Below are positions 45,838 through 57,115 of a stretch of DNA of 64,000 bases, one piece after another. The notes beneath the pieces were generated by a model. That model was not told where the DNA came from. It made no database searches and worked only from the letters and a program-made list of their open reading frames with translations. Source of the DNA: Limnohabitans sp. 2KL-1 (lineage in GTDB: Bacteria > Pseudomonadota > Gammaproteobacteria > Burkholderiales > Burkholderiaceae_C); contig NZ_NESL01000005.1 of assembly GCF_003063435.1 (NCBI RefSeq), positions 62,001-126,000 of the forward strand. The letters run 5' to 3'. The translations under genes and the position numbers were made by a program. Each line of letters starts with the position of its first letter. Within the stretch, counting starts at the first letter, position 1.

Positions 45838-46809
45838 ATGAAATTGAGCAAACTGATGTTGGGCCTGAGTTTGGCCATCGGTGTCCTGGCCACAGCCTCT
45901 GCGCAAGTCACCATGCGCAACAGCATCTCTGTCGGCCAGAACTCCCACCAGGGTGAAGCCATTGACACTTTGGCCAAAGAAGTTGAAAAGCGCACCAACG
46001 GTCGCATCAAGATCCAGAACTTCTACTCCGGTTCCTTGGGCGGCGAGCGCGAGTCCATCGAATCCGTGCAACTGGGTACCCAAGAACTGGCCACCACATC
46101 CACCGGCCCTGTGCCCAACTTTGTGCCCGAGTCGCGCATCCTGGACGTGCCCTTCTTGTTCCGTGACAAAGCACACGCTCGCGCCGTGCTGGACGGCCCC
46201 ATTGGCCAAGAGTTGCTGACCAAGTTCGACGCCAAAGGCTTCAAGGCTTTGGCTTGGGGTGAAAACGGCGTGCGCCACATGACCAACAGCAAGCGTGCGG
46301 TGAATGAGCCGGGCGATCTGAAGGGCCTGAAGATGCGCACCATGGAAAACCCGGTGCACGTCGCGGCCTATAAGAGCTTGGGCATTGTGACCACCCCCAT
46401 GGCGTTCCCTGAAGTGTTCACCGCTTTGCAACAAGGCACTGTGGACGGTCAAGAAAACCCACTGTCGGTGATCATGGCATCCAACTTTGACCAAGTGCAA
46501 AAGCACCTGACACTCACAGGCCACGTTTATTCGCCCGTGGTGATCCTGATGAACAAGGGTTCATTCGACAAACTCAGCGCTGCCGACAAGCAAATCTTCC
46601 TCGACTCGGCCAAAGAAGCTGTCAAAGCCAACCGTGCACGCGTGGACAAAGACGATGCCAACGGCGTGGCTGAGCTGCGTAAAAAAGGCATGAACATCAT
46701 CGAGAACGTGGACAAGTCCAAGTTCTTGGCCACCATGGGCCCCGCCATGGCGGAGTTTGAAAAGCAATTCGGCAAAGCCAACTTGGACCGCATCCGCAAC
46801 TTCAAGTGA
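45838..46809 (+). CDS. dctP: TRAP transporter substrate-binding protein (DctP family)
   Basis: Periplasmic binding protein of 323 residues. Signal peptide MKLSKLMLGLSLAIGVLATA with probable cleavage after ASA (about residue 22). The mature domain has the DctP pattern with MRTMENPVHVAAYKSLGIVTTPMAFPEVFTALQQGTVDGQENP, including the Arg that binds the ligand carboxylate. The ligand is an organic acid, identity unknown. A strong hairpin terminator separates it from dctQ. Confidence 0.93.
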   Translation: MKLSKLMLGLSLAIGVLATASAQVTMRNSISVGQNSHQGEAIDTLAKEVEKRTNGRIKIQNFYSGSLGGERESIESVQLGTQELATTSTGPVPNFVPESRILDVPFLFRDKAHARAVLDGPIGQELLTKFDAKGFKALAWGENGVRHMTNSKRAVNEPGDLKGLKMRTMENPVHVAAYKSLGIVTTPMAFPEVFTALQQGTVDGQENPLSVIMASNFDQVQKHLTLTGHVYSPVVILMNKGSFDKLSAADKQIFLDSAKEAVKANRARVDKDDANGVAELRKKGMNIIENVDKSKFLATMGPAMAEFEKQFGKANLDRIRNFK

Positions 46810-46822
46810 TTTGAAGCTCATG

Positions 46823-46860
46823 AAAGCGCCCGCTCAATCCTGGATTGGCGGGCGCTTTTT
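46823..46860 (+). terminator. Intra-operon terminator between dctP and dctQ
   Basis: AAAGCGCCCGC pairs with GCGGGCGCTTT, and inside it CAATCC pairs with GGATTG, giving about 17 pairs followed by TTTTT. Placed between binding protein and permease genes, it should let dctP be made in excess over the membrane subunits. Confidence 0.85.
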
Positions 46861-46883
46861 GATTTTGTCGTGAAGGATTTTTT

Positions 46884-47378
46884 ATGCGCTCGCTCTATCT
46901 GAGCATTGAAAAGTGGACCACCGCTTTTTCCATGCTTGTAGCCTGCTTGATGTTGGCCTTGGCGGCCTGTTTGGGCATGCTGCAAATTTTCACCCGCTTC
47001 GTGCTGGAAGTTCCTGTTGAATGGACCGAGGTCCTTATCCGGTTCAGCTTGATCTGGATGGTGTTCATGGGCATCCCCATGGCTTTTCGTCAAGGCGCGA
47101 TGGTCAGCGTGGACGTGCTGTACCGCTGGAGCGGCCCACGCATGAAAAAAATCCTGGACACTGCCGTGGCTTTGGCCGCACTCACCTTGGTGTGCATCAT
47201 CATTTGGTGGGGCTGGGACTACGCCAACCGCGGCAAGGTCCAGTCCATGATTGGCTTGGAAGATGTGTCCATGTTTTGGGCTTACATGGCTTTGCCAGTG
47301 GGTGCGTGTTTCAGCGTGATCAGCATCATCGGCAATTGGCTCGATCCCCAGCGCCTTGAATTGGAGACCGCACAATGA
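46884..47378 (+). CDS. dctQ: TRAP transporter small permease (DctQ family)
   Basis: 164 residues with four membrane segments (about 16-38, 50-72, 88-112, 128-150). VEWTEVLIRFSLIWMVFMGIPMAFRQGAMVSVDVL is the DctQ signature. Its stop overlaps the dctM start by ATGA. Confidence 0.93.
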   Translation: MRSLYLSIEKWTTAFSMLVACLMLALAACLGMLQIFTRFVLEVPVEWTEVLIRFSLIWMVFMGIPMAFRQGAMVSVDVLYRWSGPRMKKILDTAVALAALTLVCIIIWWGWDYANRGKVQSMIGLEDVSMFWAYMALPVGACFSVISIIGNWLDPQRLELETAQ

Positions 47379-48652
47379 GCGTCGTCATGCTTTGCACCAT
47401 GGTGCTGTGCTTTGCACTCACCATCTCGGTGGCTGTTTCTATCGGTTTGTCGGCCATCGTCGGCATTCAAATCGGCAACGCCAACATGCTCATCTCCGTC
47501 AAGGAGATGTTCAATTCGATCAACAAGTTCCCGCTGGCCGCCATCCCTTTCTTTATCTTGGCGGGCAACATCATGGAAACGGGCGGCATCTCGCGCCGCC
47601 TGGTGGAGTTTGCCAAGAGCATTGTGGGCGGCGTACAAGGCGGCTTGCCCATGACCTGCGTGCTGACCTGCATGATTTTTGCTGCCGTCTCGGGCTCGTC
47701 GGTGGCCACCACGTTTGCCATCGGCACCATCTTGATCCCCGCGCTCATCAAGCACGGCTACCCCACCACCTATGCGGCTTCTTTGCAAGCCACATCGGCC
47801 GAGTTGGGCGTGATCATCCCGCCTTCGATTCCCATGATCTTGTACGGCGTCAGTGCCGAAGTCTCTATTGGCGAATTGTTCATTGCCGGTTTTGGACCTG
47901 GTCTCTTCATCGGCGCGGCCTTGATGTTCTGGGTCTGGGTGTATTGCAAATACAAGGGCTGGGGCAAAAACGACGGCGAAGGACGTCTGAGCTTTGGCAA
48001 GGCCTCTTGGCAAGCCGGTTGGGCGCTGATGATGCCCGTGATCATTTTGGGTGGCATCTACGGCGGGGTGTTCACCCCCACCGAAGCGTCTGCTGTCGCT
48101 GTGTTTTACGCCTTGATCGTTGGCACCTTGATTTACCGCGAGATCAAGCTGAAAGACCTGGCCGTGATCATGCGCAAATCGGTGTTGTCGAGCGCGGTGA
48201 TCATGTTCATCATTGCCAACGCAGGTTTGTTCGCCTTCCTGATCACGCGTGCTGGCGTGCCTGAAGCGATTGGTCACTGGCTGCAAGATGTGCTCAAGTC
48301 GCCTGCCTACTTCCTGTTGGGTGTGAATGCGGCTTTGTTCCTGATCGGCATGTTCATTGAAACCAGCGCCGCCATCATCGTGTTGGCGCCCATCCTGGCC
48401 CCGGTGGCGGTGCACTTTGGCATCGACCCGGTTCACTTTGGCCTGATCATGGTGGTCAATCTGGCGCTGGGCATGATCACACCGCCTTTCGGTGTGAACC
48501 TGTTCGCGGCCTGTACGGTAGCGCGCATATCGCTCGATCGGATGATCAAGGATTTGATCCCCTTCGTGCTGGTGATTCTGGTCTGTCTGATGGTGGTGAG
48601 CTATGTGCCTGCCCTGTCGCTGACCTTGCGGGATCTGGTGTACGCCAAATAA
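47375..48652 (+). CDS. dctM: TRAP transporter large permease (DctM family)
   Basis: 425 residues, about 11-12 hydrophobic segments, the sodium-coupled transport channel. FPLAAIPFFILAGNIMETGGISRRLVEFA and ELGVIIPPSIPMILYGV are conserved DctM stretches, and NLALGMITPPFGVNLF lies near the end. Complete dctP-dctQ-dctM order on the plus strand. Confidence 0.95.
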   Translation: MSVVMLCTMVLCFALTISVAVSIGLSAIVGIQIGNANMLISVKEMFNSINKFPLAAIPFFILAGNIMETGGISRRLVEFAKSIVGGVQGGLPMTCVLTCMIFAAVSGSSVATTFAIGTILIPALIKHGYPTTYAASLQATSAELGVIIPPSIPMILYGVSAEVSIGELFIAGFGPGLFIGAALMFWVWVYCKYKGWGKNDGEGRLSFGKASWQAGWALMMPVIILGGIYGGVFTPTEASAVAVFYALIVGTLIYREIKLKDLAVIMRKSVLSSAVIMFIIANAGLFAFLITRAGVPEAIGHWLQDVLKSPAYFLLGVNAALFLIGMFIETSAAIIVLAPILAPVAVHFGIDPVHFGLIMVVNLALGMITPPFGVNLFAACTVARISLDRMIKDLIPFVLVILVCLMVVSYVPALSLTLRDLVYAK

Positions 48653-48669
48653 AGCTAGAATCCACCCCT

Positions 48670-48916
48670 GTCAGGAGAGCGCCTGACTTGTCTTCCCTTG
48701 TGAAACAAGTCAGGCCGCCGAAGGCGCAGGCGGTTTGAAAAACTGCTGAACGCTCAGGCAAAAGGACTGACAAAACGCTTTTCATCAAGGCGTTACCTCA
48801 CTGGAGAGAGGTGCCGGGCCATCGGGCCACGGCATCCACCGAAGGAGCAACCCGCAGAACTTTTGGCTTTTGGGCTGAATGGTCCCGGCGAATCTCTCAG
48901 GTAAAGCGGACAGCGA
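48670..48916 (+). promoter_or_regulatory. Tandem glycine riboswitch ahead of gcvT
   Basis: Two glycine aptamers. Aptamer I has P1 GTCAG (48670) with CTGAC (48767), and the blocks GGAGAGCGCC, GCCGCCGAAGGCGC and CGCTCAGGCAAAAGGAC. Aptamer II has CTGGAGAGAGG (48801), CACCGAAGGAGCAA and ATCTCTCAGGTAAAGCGGACAG. Spacing and order match the cooperative tandem riboswitch that switches on glycine cleavage genes. A TAGAAT at 48656-48661 is a possible -10. Confidence 0.93.
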
Positions 48917-48956
48917 GGGCAAGCGCCACAGCATGTGCTGTGGTTTTTCATTGCCC
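48917..48956 (+). terminator. Expression-platform hairpins of the gcvT riboswitch
   Basis: CCACAGC, ATGT loop, GCTGTGG, followed by TTTTT (48926-48948) looks like an intrinsic terminator. An outer stem GGGCAA/TTGCCC encloses it and ends next to the GGAG of gcvT. This suggests glycine control of termination, initiation or both; which one is not resolved. Confidence 0.65.
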
Positions 48957-48968
48957 TTGGAGATCTGT

Positions 48969-50117
48969 GTGACCGCTGCTGCCGACTTGCTCACCACCCC
49001 TTTGAACGCCCTGCACATCGAGCTGGGCGCCCGCATGGTGCCTTTTGCGGGCTACAGCATGCCGGTGCAATACCAAGGACCCGGAATGGGCCTGGTCGCC
49101 GAGCACCACCACACCCGCAACGCCGCTGGCCTGTTCGACGTCTCGCACATGGGCCAGTTGTGCCTGAGCGGGCCGGATGCCGCTGCCGCCTTTGAAAGCC
49201 TGATGCCGGTGGACGTGATGGGGCTGGGCGTGAACAAACAGCGCTACGGCCTGCTGCTCAATGACGAGGGCGGCATCATCGACGACCTGATGTTCGTGAA
49301 CCGCGATGTGGCCAACGGGGGTGACATTTTTGTGATCGTCAACGGCGCTTGCAAGCACGGCGATCTGGCCCACATCCAAGAGCGCATCGGCCGCCGCTGC
49401 ACCATCACGCCGCAATTTGACCGCGCCTTGCTGGCCCTGCAAGGTCCGCAGGCGGTGACCGCCTTGCAGCGCCTGTTGCCCGGCGTTGAAAAATTGGTGT
49501 TCATGACCGGCATGCCTGCCACATGGAACGGCGCTGACCTGTACGTGACCCGCAGCGGCTATACCGGTGAAGACGGTTTTGAAATCTCCCTGCCCGCCCA
49601 CGCGGCCGATGCCTTTGCTCGTGCCCTGCTGGCCCAGCCCGAAGTCAAGCCGATCGGTCTGGGGGCGCGCAACTCGCTGCGCCTGGAAGCCGGTTTATGC
49701 CTGTACGGCAACGACATCGACACCACCACCACCCCGGTCGAAGCGGGCCTGAACTGGGCCATGCAAAAGGTGCGCCGCACAGGTGGCGCGCGTGCAGGCG
49801 GCTTCCCCGGTGCCGCCAAAATCCTGGCCCAGCTCGACGGCGCAAGCCCGGCGCAGCGCTTGCGCGTGGGCCTGGTGGCCCTGGAGCGCGTGCCGGTGCG
49901 CGAGCATGTGGATCTGCACAACGACGCAGGCCAGAAAGTGGGCGAAGTCACCAGCGGCCTGCTCGCCCCCACGGCCGATCAGCCTGTGGCGCTGGCCTAT
50001 GTGCAGGCAGAATACGCGCCAGCAGGCACACGCCTGAACGCCATTGTGCGCGGCAAAGCCGTGCCCATGACCGTCAGCGCCCTGCCCTTCGTACCCAACC
50101 GCTATCACCGCGGTTGA
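48969..50117 (+). CDS. gcvT: Glycine cleavage system T protein (aminomethyltransferase)
   Basis: Transfers the methylene of lipoyl-bound aminomethyl to tetrahydrofolate, releasing ammonia. 382 residues with LNALHIELGARMVPFAGYSMPVQY, LFDVSHMGQL and YTGEDGFEISLPA. GTG 48969 is chosen because GGAG lies six bases upstream; the open frame further 5' runs through the riboswitch. First gene of gcvT-gcvH-gcvP; a REPIN-like inverted repeat separates it from gcvH. Confidence 0.95.
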   Translation: MTAAADLLTTPLNALHIELGARMVPFAGYSMPVQYQGPGMGLVAEHHHTRNAAGLFDVSHMGQLCLSGPDAAAAFESLMPVDVMGLGVNKQRYGLLLNDEGGIIDDLMFVNRDVANGGDIFVIVNGACKHGDLAHIQERIGRRCTITPQFDRALLALQGPQAVTALQRLLPGVEKLVFMTGMPATWNGADLYVTRSGYTGEDGFEISLPAHAADAFARALLAQPEVKPIGLGARNSLRLEAGLCLYGNDIDTTTTPVEAGLNWAMQKVRRTGGARAGGFPGAAKILAQLDGASPAQRLRVGLVALERVPVREHVDLHNDAGQKVGEVTSGLLAPTADQPVALAYVQAEYAPAGTRLNAIVRGKAVPMTVSALPFVPNRYHRG

Positions 50118-50121
50118 AGTT

Positions 50122-50190
50122 AATCGGGGTCAGATCCCAATTAAATCTCCATGCCTTCACCAGACAAACAATTGGGATCTGACCCCGATT
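50122..50190. repeat. REPIN/MITE-like inverted repeat between gcvT and gcvH
   Basis: A 21-base arm (50122-50142, core GGGGTCAGATCCCAATT) is repeated exactly inverted at 50170-50190, with a 27-base spacer. GGGGTCAGATCCC-type arms are common in dispersed repeats linked to REP-associated transposases. No transposase is present. The transcript would fold into a strong hairpin inside the gcv operon. Confidence 0.75.
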
Positions 50191-50219
50191 GAATACCCCA
50201 ACACACAAGGAGCCCCCTC

Positions 50220-50585
50220 ATGATCAAGTACACCGAAGACCACGAATGGTTGCAAATTGACGGTGACACCGCCGTCGTCGGCATCACCCACCACGCACAA
50301 GACGCACTGGGCGATGTGGTGTTTGTGGACCTGCCCGAAGTCGGCAAGTCTTTTGCAGCCAAAGAGGTTGCTGGCGTGGTCGAGTCGGTCAAGGCCGCCG
50401 CCGACGTTTACATGCCCGTGGACGGCGAGATCACCGAGGTGAACGAAGAACTGCGCGGCGACCCCTCGCTGGCCAACACCGACCCCCTGGGCAAAGGCTG
50501 GTTCTTCAAGGTCAAGCTGTCCAACCCCGCACAGGCCGAGGCCCTGCTGGACGAGACGGCTTACAACAAGTTCTCGGCGGGCTGA
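50220..50585 (+). CDS. gcvH: Glycine cleavage system H protein
   Basis: Lipoyl carrier of the complex, 121 residues. The lipoylated Lys58 is in [19 protein letters not shown], and [11 protein letters not shown] opens the fold. GGAG precedes ATG 50220. Standard length is about 125-130. Confidence 0.96.
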   Translation: MIKYTEDHEWLQIDGDTAVVGITHHAQDALGDVVFVDLPEVGKSFAAKEVAGVVESVKAAADVYMPVDGEITEVNEELRGDPSLANTDPLGKGWFFKVKLSNPAQAEALLDETAYNKFSAG

Positions 50586-50597
50586 ATGAACTTTTGA

Positions 50598-50665
50598 GTG
50601 TTTTGTCACCCCGGATGGGGTTCGGGGTCCATGGATGCCCGATCCAGTCGGGCATGACAAAACAC
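50598..50665. repeat. REP-like composite hairpin between gcvH and gcvP
   Basis: GTGTTTTGTCA (50598-50608) pairs with TGACAAAACAC (50655-50665). Inside are ATGGATGCCCGA/TCGGGCAT (same family as 40184-40208) and a small CCCC/GGGG stem. It can form a cruciform-like structure and may tune gcvP expression. The remaining bases to 50771 hold only the gcvP SD. Confidence 0.6.
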
Positions 50666-50771
50666 CACACAGCACCCTCACCCCACAACCCGAACAGAAC
50701 ACACAAATATCCAGAGCCTTGGGCAAGTGGCATGCCGTGCCGCTTGCCGAATGTTTTAAACGGAGCCACAC

Positions 50772-53687
<2,916 letters not shown>

Positions 53688-53747
53688 TCGCGCATTTCGC
53701 TGAACAATCATTCACTCAAAAGAGGACAGATCACCTGAAATCCAAGC

Positions 53748-53952
53748 CCGCATCGGGAGAGCCTGCCCCGCCTTCACAGGATCAGGGCAGCGCCGAAGGA
53801 GCAACCACCCCGGAAACTCTCAGGCACCCAGGACCGATGCAGGCAGACACATCCGTGTCAAAAACTCTGAAGAGCGTCCCAGGTTCGTCACCCGGGACCA
53901 CCGCAGGAGCAAGCCTCATACGAGGTGAATCTCTCAGGTTTCAAACAGAGGG
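53748..53952 (+). promoter_or_regulatory. Second tandem glycine riboswitch, ahead of a DadA-family gene
   Basis: Aptamer I: P1 GCATCGG (53750) with CCGATGC (53834), then GGGAGAGCCTGCCC, CGCCGAAGGAGCAACC and AACTCTCAGGCACCCAGGACC. Aptamer II: P1 CTCTG (53865) with CAGAG (53946), GAAGAGCGTCCC, CCGCAGGAGCAAGCC and ATCTCTCAGGTTTCA. All glycine-aptamer blocks are in order in both. Downstream, GCGCAC/GTGCGC can form a stem (53962-53978) but no T run follows, so control may be at translation. Confidence 0.88.
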
Positions 53953-54020
53953 GGTCATGCCGCGCACATCCGGTGCGCAGCGTGTCCATCCGTTTGAGAC
54001 GTTGAAACGAGAGAAGCTTC

Positions 54021-55280
54021 ATGAAAAAACACATCGTCATCATTGGTGGCGGCATCACCGGCGTCACCTCCGCCTACGCCCTGGCCCAACAAGGCATCCA
54101 GGTCACCCTGATCGAGAAAAACCGCTACCCCGGCATGGAAACGTCGTATGCCAACGGCGGGCAGTTGTCGGCCTCCAACGCCGAAGTCTGGACCCACCCG
54201 TCCACGATCATCAAAGGCCTCAAGTGGATGCTCAAGAGCGATGCGCCGCTCTTGATGAACCCCGCCCCCACTTGGCACAAACTCAGCTGGATGGCCGAGT
54301 TCGTGGCCGCTATTCCCAAATACAAAGACAACACCATCGCCACGGCCCGGCTGGCCATTGAATCGCGCGAGCACCACTTTGCCTGGGCCAAGGCCGAAGG
54401 CATCGACTTTGACCACAAGCGCGAAGGCATCCTGCACATCTACCGCGACAAAAAAGGCTTTGACCACGCGGGCGAAGTCTCCAAGCTGCTGGCCCAAGGC
54501 GGCCTGCCCCGCCGAGCCGTCACCCCCAACGAAATGAAAGCCATCGAGCCGACCCTGCAAGGCCAGTATTACGGCGGCTACTTCACCGAGAGCGACTCCA
54601 CGGGTGACATCCACAAGTTCACCTTCGGCCTGGCCAAGGCCTGCGAGCGCCTGGGCGTGAAGATCCTGACCGAGCACCAGGTGCTGAATGTCGCCTCGAA
54701 CGGCCAAACCGCCACCGTGCAAGTGCAGCACGCGGGCCAAACCGAGACCCTGAGCTTTGACGGCATCGTGATTTGCGCGGGCGTGCATGGCCGCCGCTTG
54801 GCGGCGCAGCTGGGCGATCGCCTGAACATTTACCCCGTCAAGGGCTACTCGATCACCGTCGGCCTGAACGACGCCGCCAGCCAGACCGCTGCGCCGCAGG
54901 TCAGCCTGCTCGATGACGAAACCAAACTGGTGACCAGTCGCCTGGGCGCAGACCGCTTCCGCGTCGCGGGCACGGCCGAGTTCAACGGCATCGACCTGGA
55001 CATCCGCGCCGACCGCATCAAGCCGCTGGTCAACTGGGTCAACGAATGCTTCCCCGGTGTGGACACCCGCCGCGTCGAGCCATGGGCCGGTCTGCGCCCC
55101 ATGATGCCCAACATGCTGCCGCGCGTGGGCGCAGGCAAAAAAGCCAATGTGTTCTACAACACCGGCCACGGCCACCTGGGCTGGACCCTCAGCGCCATCA
55201 CCGCGCACCAGCTGGCCGGGCATGTGATGGCTGGCATGAAGGACAATGTGCGCTCCTTCATGACCCCCGCCACCGCCTGA
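54021..55280 (+). CDS. dadA: D-amino acid dehydrogenase family flavoprotein (DadA-like)
   Basis: FAD-dependent amine dehydrogenase of 419 residues, membrane-associated and quinone-linked in relatives. HIVIIGGGITGVTSAYALAQQG binds FAD; YANGGQLSASNAEVW is the DadA motif; the C-terminal WAGLRPMMPNMLPRVG and NTGHGHLGWTLS close the FAD site. A tandem glycine riboswitch lies 70-270 bases upstream, so its true substrate may be glycine or a glycine-related amine. ATG 54021 follows GAGAAG. The gene name is by family only. Confidence 0.85.
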   Translation: MKKHIVIIGGGITGVTSAYALAQQGIQVTLIEKNRYPGMETSYANGGQLSASNAEVWTHPSTIIKGLKWMLKSDAPLLMNPAPTWHKLSWMAEFVAAIPKYKDNTIATARLAIESREHHFAWAKAEGIDFDHKREGILHIYRDKKGFDHAGEVSKLLAQGGLPRRAVTPNEMKAIEPTLQGQYYGGYFTESDSTGDIHKFTFGLAKACERLGVKILTEHQVLNVASNGQTATVQVQHAGQTETLSFDGIVICAGVHGRRLAAQLGDRLNIYPVKGYSITVGLNDAASQTAAPQVSLLDDETKLVTSRLGADRFRVAGTAEFNGIDLDIRADRIKPLVNWVNECFPGVDTRRVEPWAGLRPMMPNMLPRVGAGKKANVFYNTGHGHLGWTLSAITAHQLAGHVMAGMKDNVRSFMTPATA

Positions 55281-55282
55281 CC

Positions 55283-55765
55283 ATGCCGCTTCACATCCTG
55301 CCCGTCGATTACCAAAACCCGGCCCACCGCCAAGCCCTGGTGATGCTGCTGGACGCCTACGCCCAAGACCCCATGGGCGGGGGCGAAGCGCTGGCGCAGG
55401 ATGTGAAAGATCGCTTGTGCGATGACCTGGCCCGGCGCACCGACACGGCCAGCTTCATCGCCTGGCTGGACGACACGCCCGTGGGATTGGTCAACTGCAT
55501 TGAGGGCTATTCGACCTTCAAGGCCAGGCCGCTGATGAACATCCACGACATCGCCGTGCTGCCGGGGCATCGGGGCCAAGGTGTGGGCCAGGCTTTGCTG
55601 GCGGCCGCGCAGCAACATGCGATCGACCGTGGTTGCTGCAAGCTGACATTGGAGGTGCTGACGGGCAATGCCCGGGCACTCACAAGTTATCTGGGTTTTG
55701 GGTTTGAGCCCTATGCGCTGGACCCTGCAGCGGGCCAGGCCAGCTTCATGCAAAAGTGGCTGTGA
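55283..55765 (+). CDS. GNAT-family N-acetyltransferase
   Basis: 160 residues. The acetyl-CoA loop is HRGQGVGQALLAAAQQHA, preceded by IHDIAVLPG; LGFGFEPYAL is the usual end of the fold. Two bases after the DadA-like stop, so in the same glycine-riboswitch transcript. Substrate unknown; acylation of an amine related to the upstream enzyme is plausible. Confidence 0.83.
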   Translation: MPLHILPVDYQNPAHRQALVMLLDAYAQDPMGGGEALAQDVKDRLCDDLARRTDTASFIAWLDDTPVGLVNCIEGYSTFKARPLMNIHDIAVLPGHRGQGVGQALLAAAQQHAIDRGCCKLTLEVLTGNARALTSYLGFGFEPYALDPAAGQASFMQKWL

Positions 55766-55821
55766 GCCGCTGTTGAGCAATCGCGGCCCCCACCAGGCCG
55801 CAAAATGGCCCAGCCAAGCCG

Positions 55822-56826
55822 TCAGCCCGTGGTTTCGCGCGTGATCTGCCAGCGGCCATCGCGCTGGACCCAATGGAGGGTTTTCAGATCCGTCATTTTC
55901 ATCCGCTCATCTTCGTAGATTTGCGTGAACGTCACGACTGCGGTGGCCCCATCGACTTTGACGGTCACATCACGGATGTCATGGCTGATTTTCTTCTTGC
56001 CCATGATGCGCGTGGTGCGCATCTTCTCCCACGCAGATCGGCTCTGGCCCTGTGGCGTGGCAAAGTTTTCGGCATACATGCCCAAATAGGCCGGCATGTT
56101 CTGCTGACGCCAAGCCAAGCTCCATTGGTCCAACGCCGCACGCAGGGCCGGCGTTGGTTCGCCTGCCGATGCAGCGCCCGATTTCAAGGACTGAGCAGAT
56201 GCGGTCACGGCCCCTTCGAGCGGGGCTGACACCGCCTTGGCGGGCTGAACGGACGGACTGGCGGCGGACATGGCCGATGGGGCTGAAAGCCCCCCGGCGG
56301 GACCCGCCAAGGCAAGCGAAGTGGGTGTGCTTTGAGGCGCTGCTGGAAGGCCCGTGACGATCACAGTACCGGGCGGCTCGATGGGCGGGGTCCAGACCAC
56401 CGCCAGATCATCGCTTTTTGCCGTCCATTGAGACCACTGCACCGACACCAGCACCAAAGCCACACTCCACCACAGAGGGTGGCGAAACAGCCATGAACGC
56501 TCATCGACCAAACTGCTCGGGCGCAAAGCGGTCACCCGGGGCACGCTTTGAAGGTCAGGTTGAATCAGGGGGATTGCCGGCAGCGACTGCACGCCCGAAC
56601 CCGCGAGCAACGCGTTGGGCAAACGGTGACGGACCCGACTCAACCAAGCTTGTGCTTGCCGCCCCATGAGCCGCAGCATGTCAAGTCCCGAGGCACGGTG
56701 CTCATTCAGTCCAGCCAGGTGCACTGCCTTGCGCCACACGCCACTGTGCACCCCACCAAGCTGACGCGCACGGGTGAACCCGAAATCAACGGCCAAGCGA
56801 TTGGATTGGAAATGTCTAGCAAACAT
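55822..56826 (-). CDS. Membrane-anchored protein with C-terminal NTF2-like (Cds6-type) domain
   Basis: 334 residues, function unknown. About 110 basic residues are followed by one hydrophobic segment (PLWWSVALVLVSVQW), an Ala/Ser/Pro-rich linker of about 90 residues, then a domain of about 115 residues (LDQWSLAWRQQNMPAYLGMYAENFATPQGQSRSAW ... VTVKVDGATAVVTFTQIYED) of the SnoaL/NTF2 kind that also ends some L,D-transpeptidases. So it is probably an inner-membrane protein with a cell-wall-linked outer domain. Start ATG 56826; a TTG at 56853 is also open. Confidence 0.65.
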   Translation of the reverse strand: MFARHFQSNRLAVDFGFTRARQLGGVHSGVWRKAVHLAGLNEHRASGLDMLRLMGRQAQAWLSRVRHRLPNALLAGSGVQSLPAIPLIQPDLQSVPRVTALRPSSLVDERSWLFRHPLWWSVALVLVSVQWSQWTAKSDDLAVVWTPPIEPPGTVIVTGLPAAPQSTPTSLALAGPAGGLSAPSAMSAASPSVQPAKAVSAPLEGAVTASAQSLKSGAASAGEPTPALRAALDQWSLAWRQQNMPAYLGMYAENFATPQGQSRSAWEKMRTTRIMGKKKISHDIRDVTVKVDGATAVVTFTQIYEDERMKMTDLKTLHWVQRDGRWQITRETTG

Positions 56827-57115
56827 GGCTTCTGAACTGATTTTTGTTTTCAATATATTCGATTTTTATATTTTATACCCAACAATCTCATTTTAAAAGA
56901 TTTTATTCAACAAATACACAAAAAACATCACACAGAATGCATTTGCACTGCCAAAGCTGTCAAATACTGGCGTTTTATTTGCCCAAAAAAGTGGCGATGG
57001 GGGGAGTGTTGGGCTCGTAAATGCCGCCGCCCACAAAGGCTGGGCGCATGGCACGCCAAGCCCATACCCCCCAGGCAGAGAGCCCGGCACGGGGGATCAA
57101 TTCAGACGCGGGGCG
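56827..57115. other. Intergenic stretch, AT-rich in its first half
   Basis: 289 bases without a gene. The part nearest the NTF2-like gene is strikingly AT-rich (TATAAAATATAAAAATCG on its coding strand) and may hold its promoter; TATAAA boxes are visible but no convincing -35. The 57000-57115 part is GC-rich and shows nothing I can name. Confidence 0.5.
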
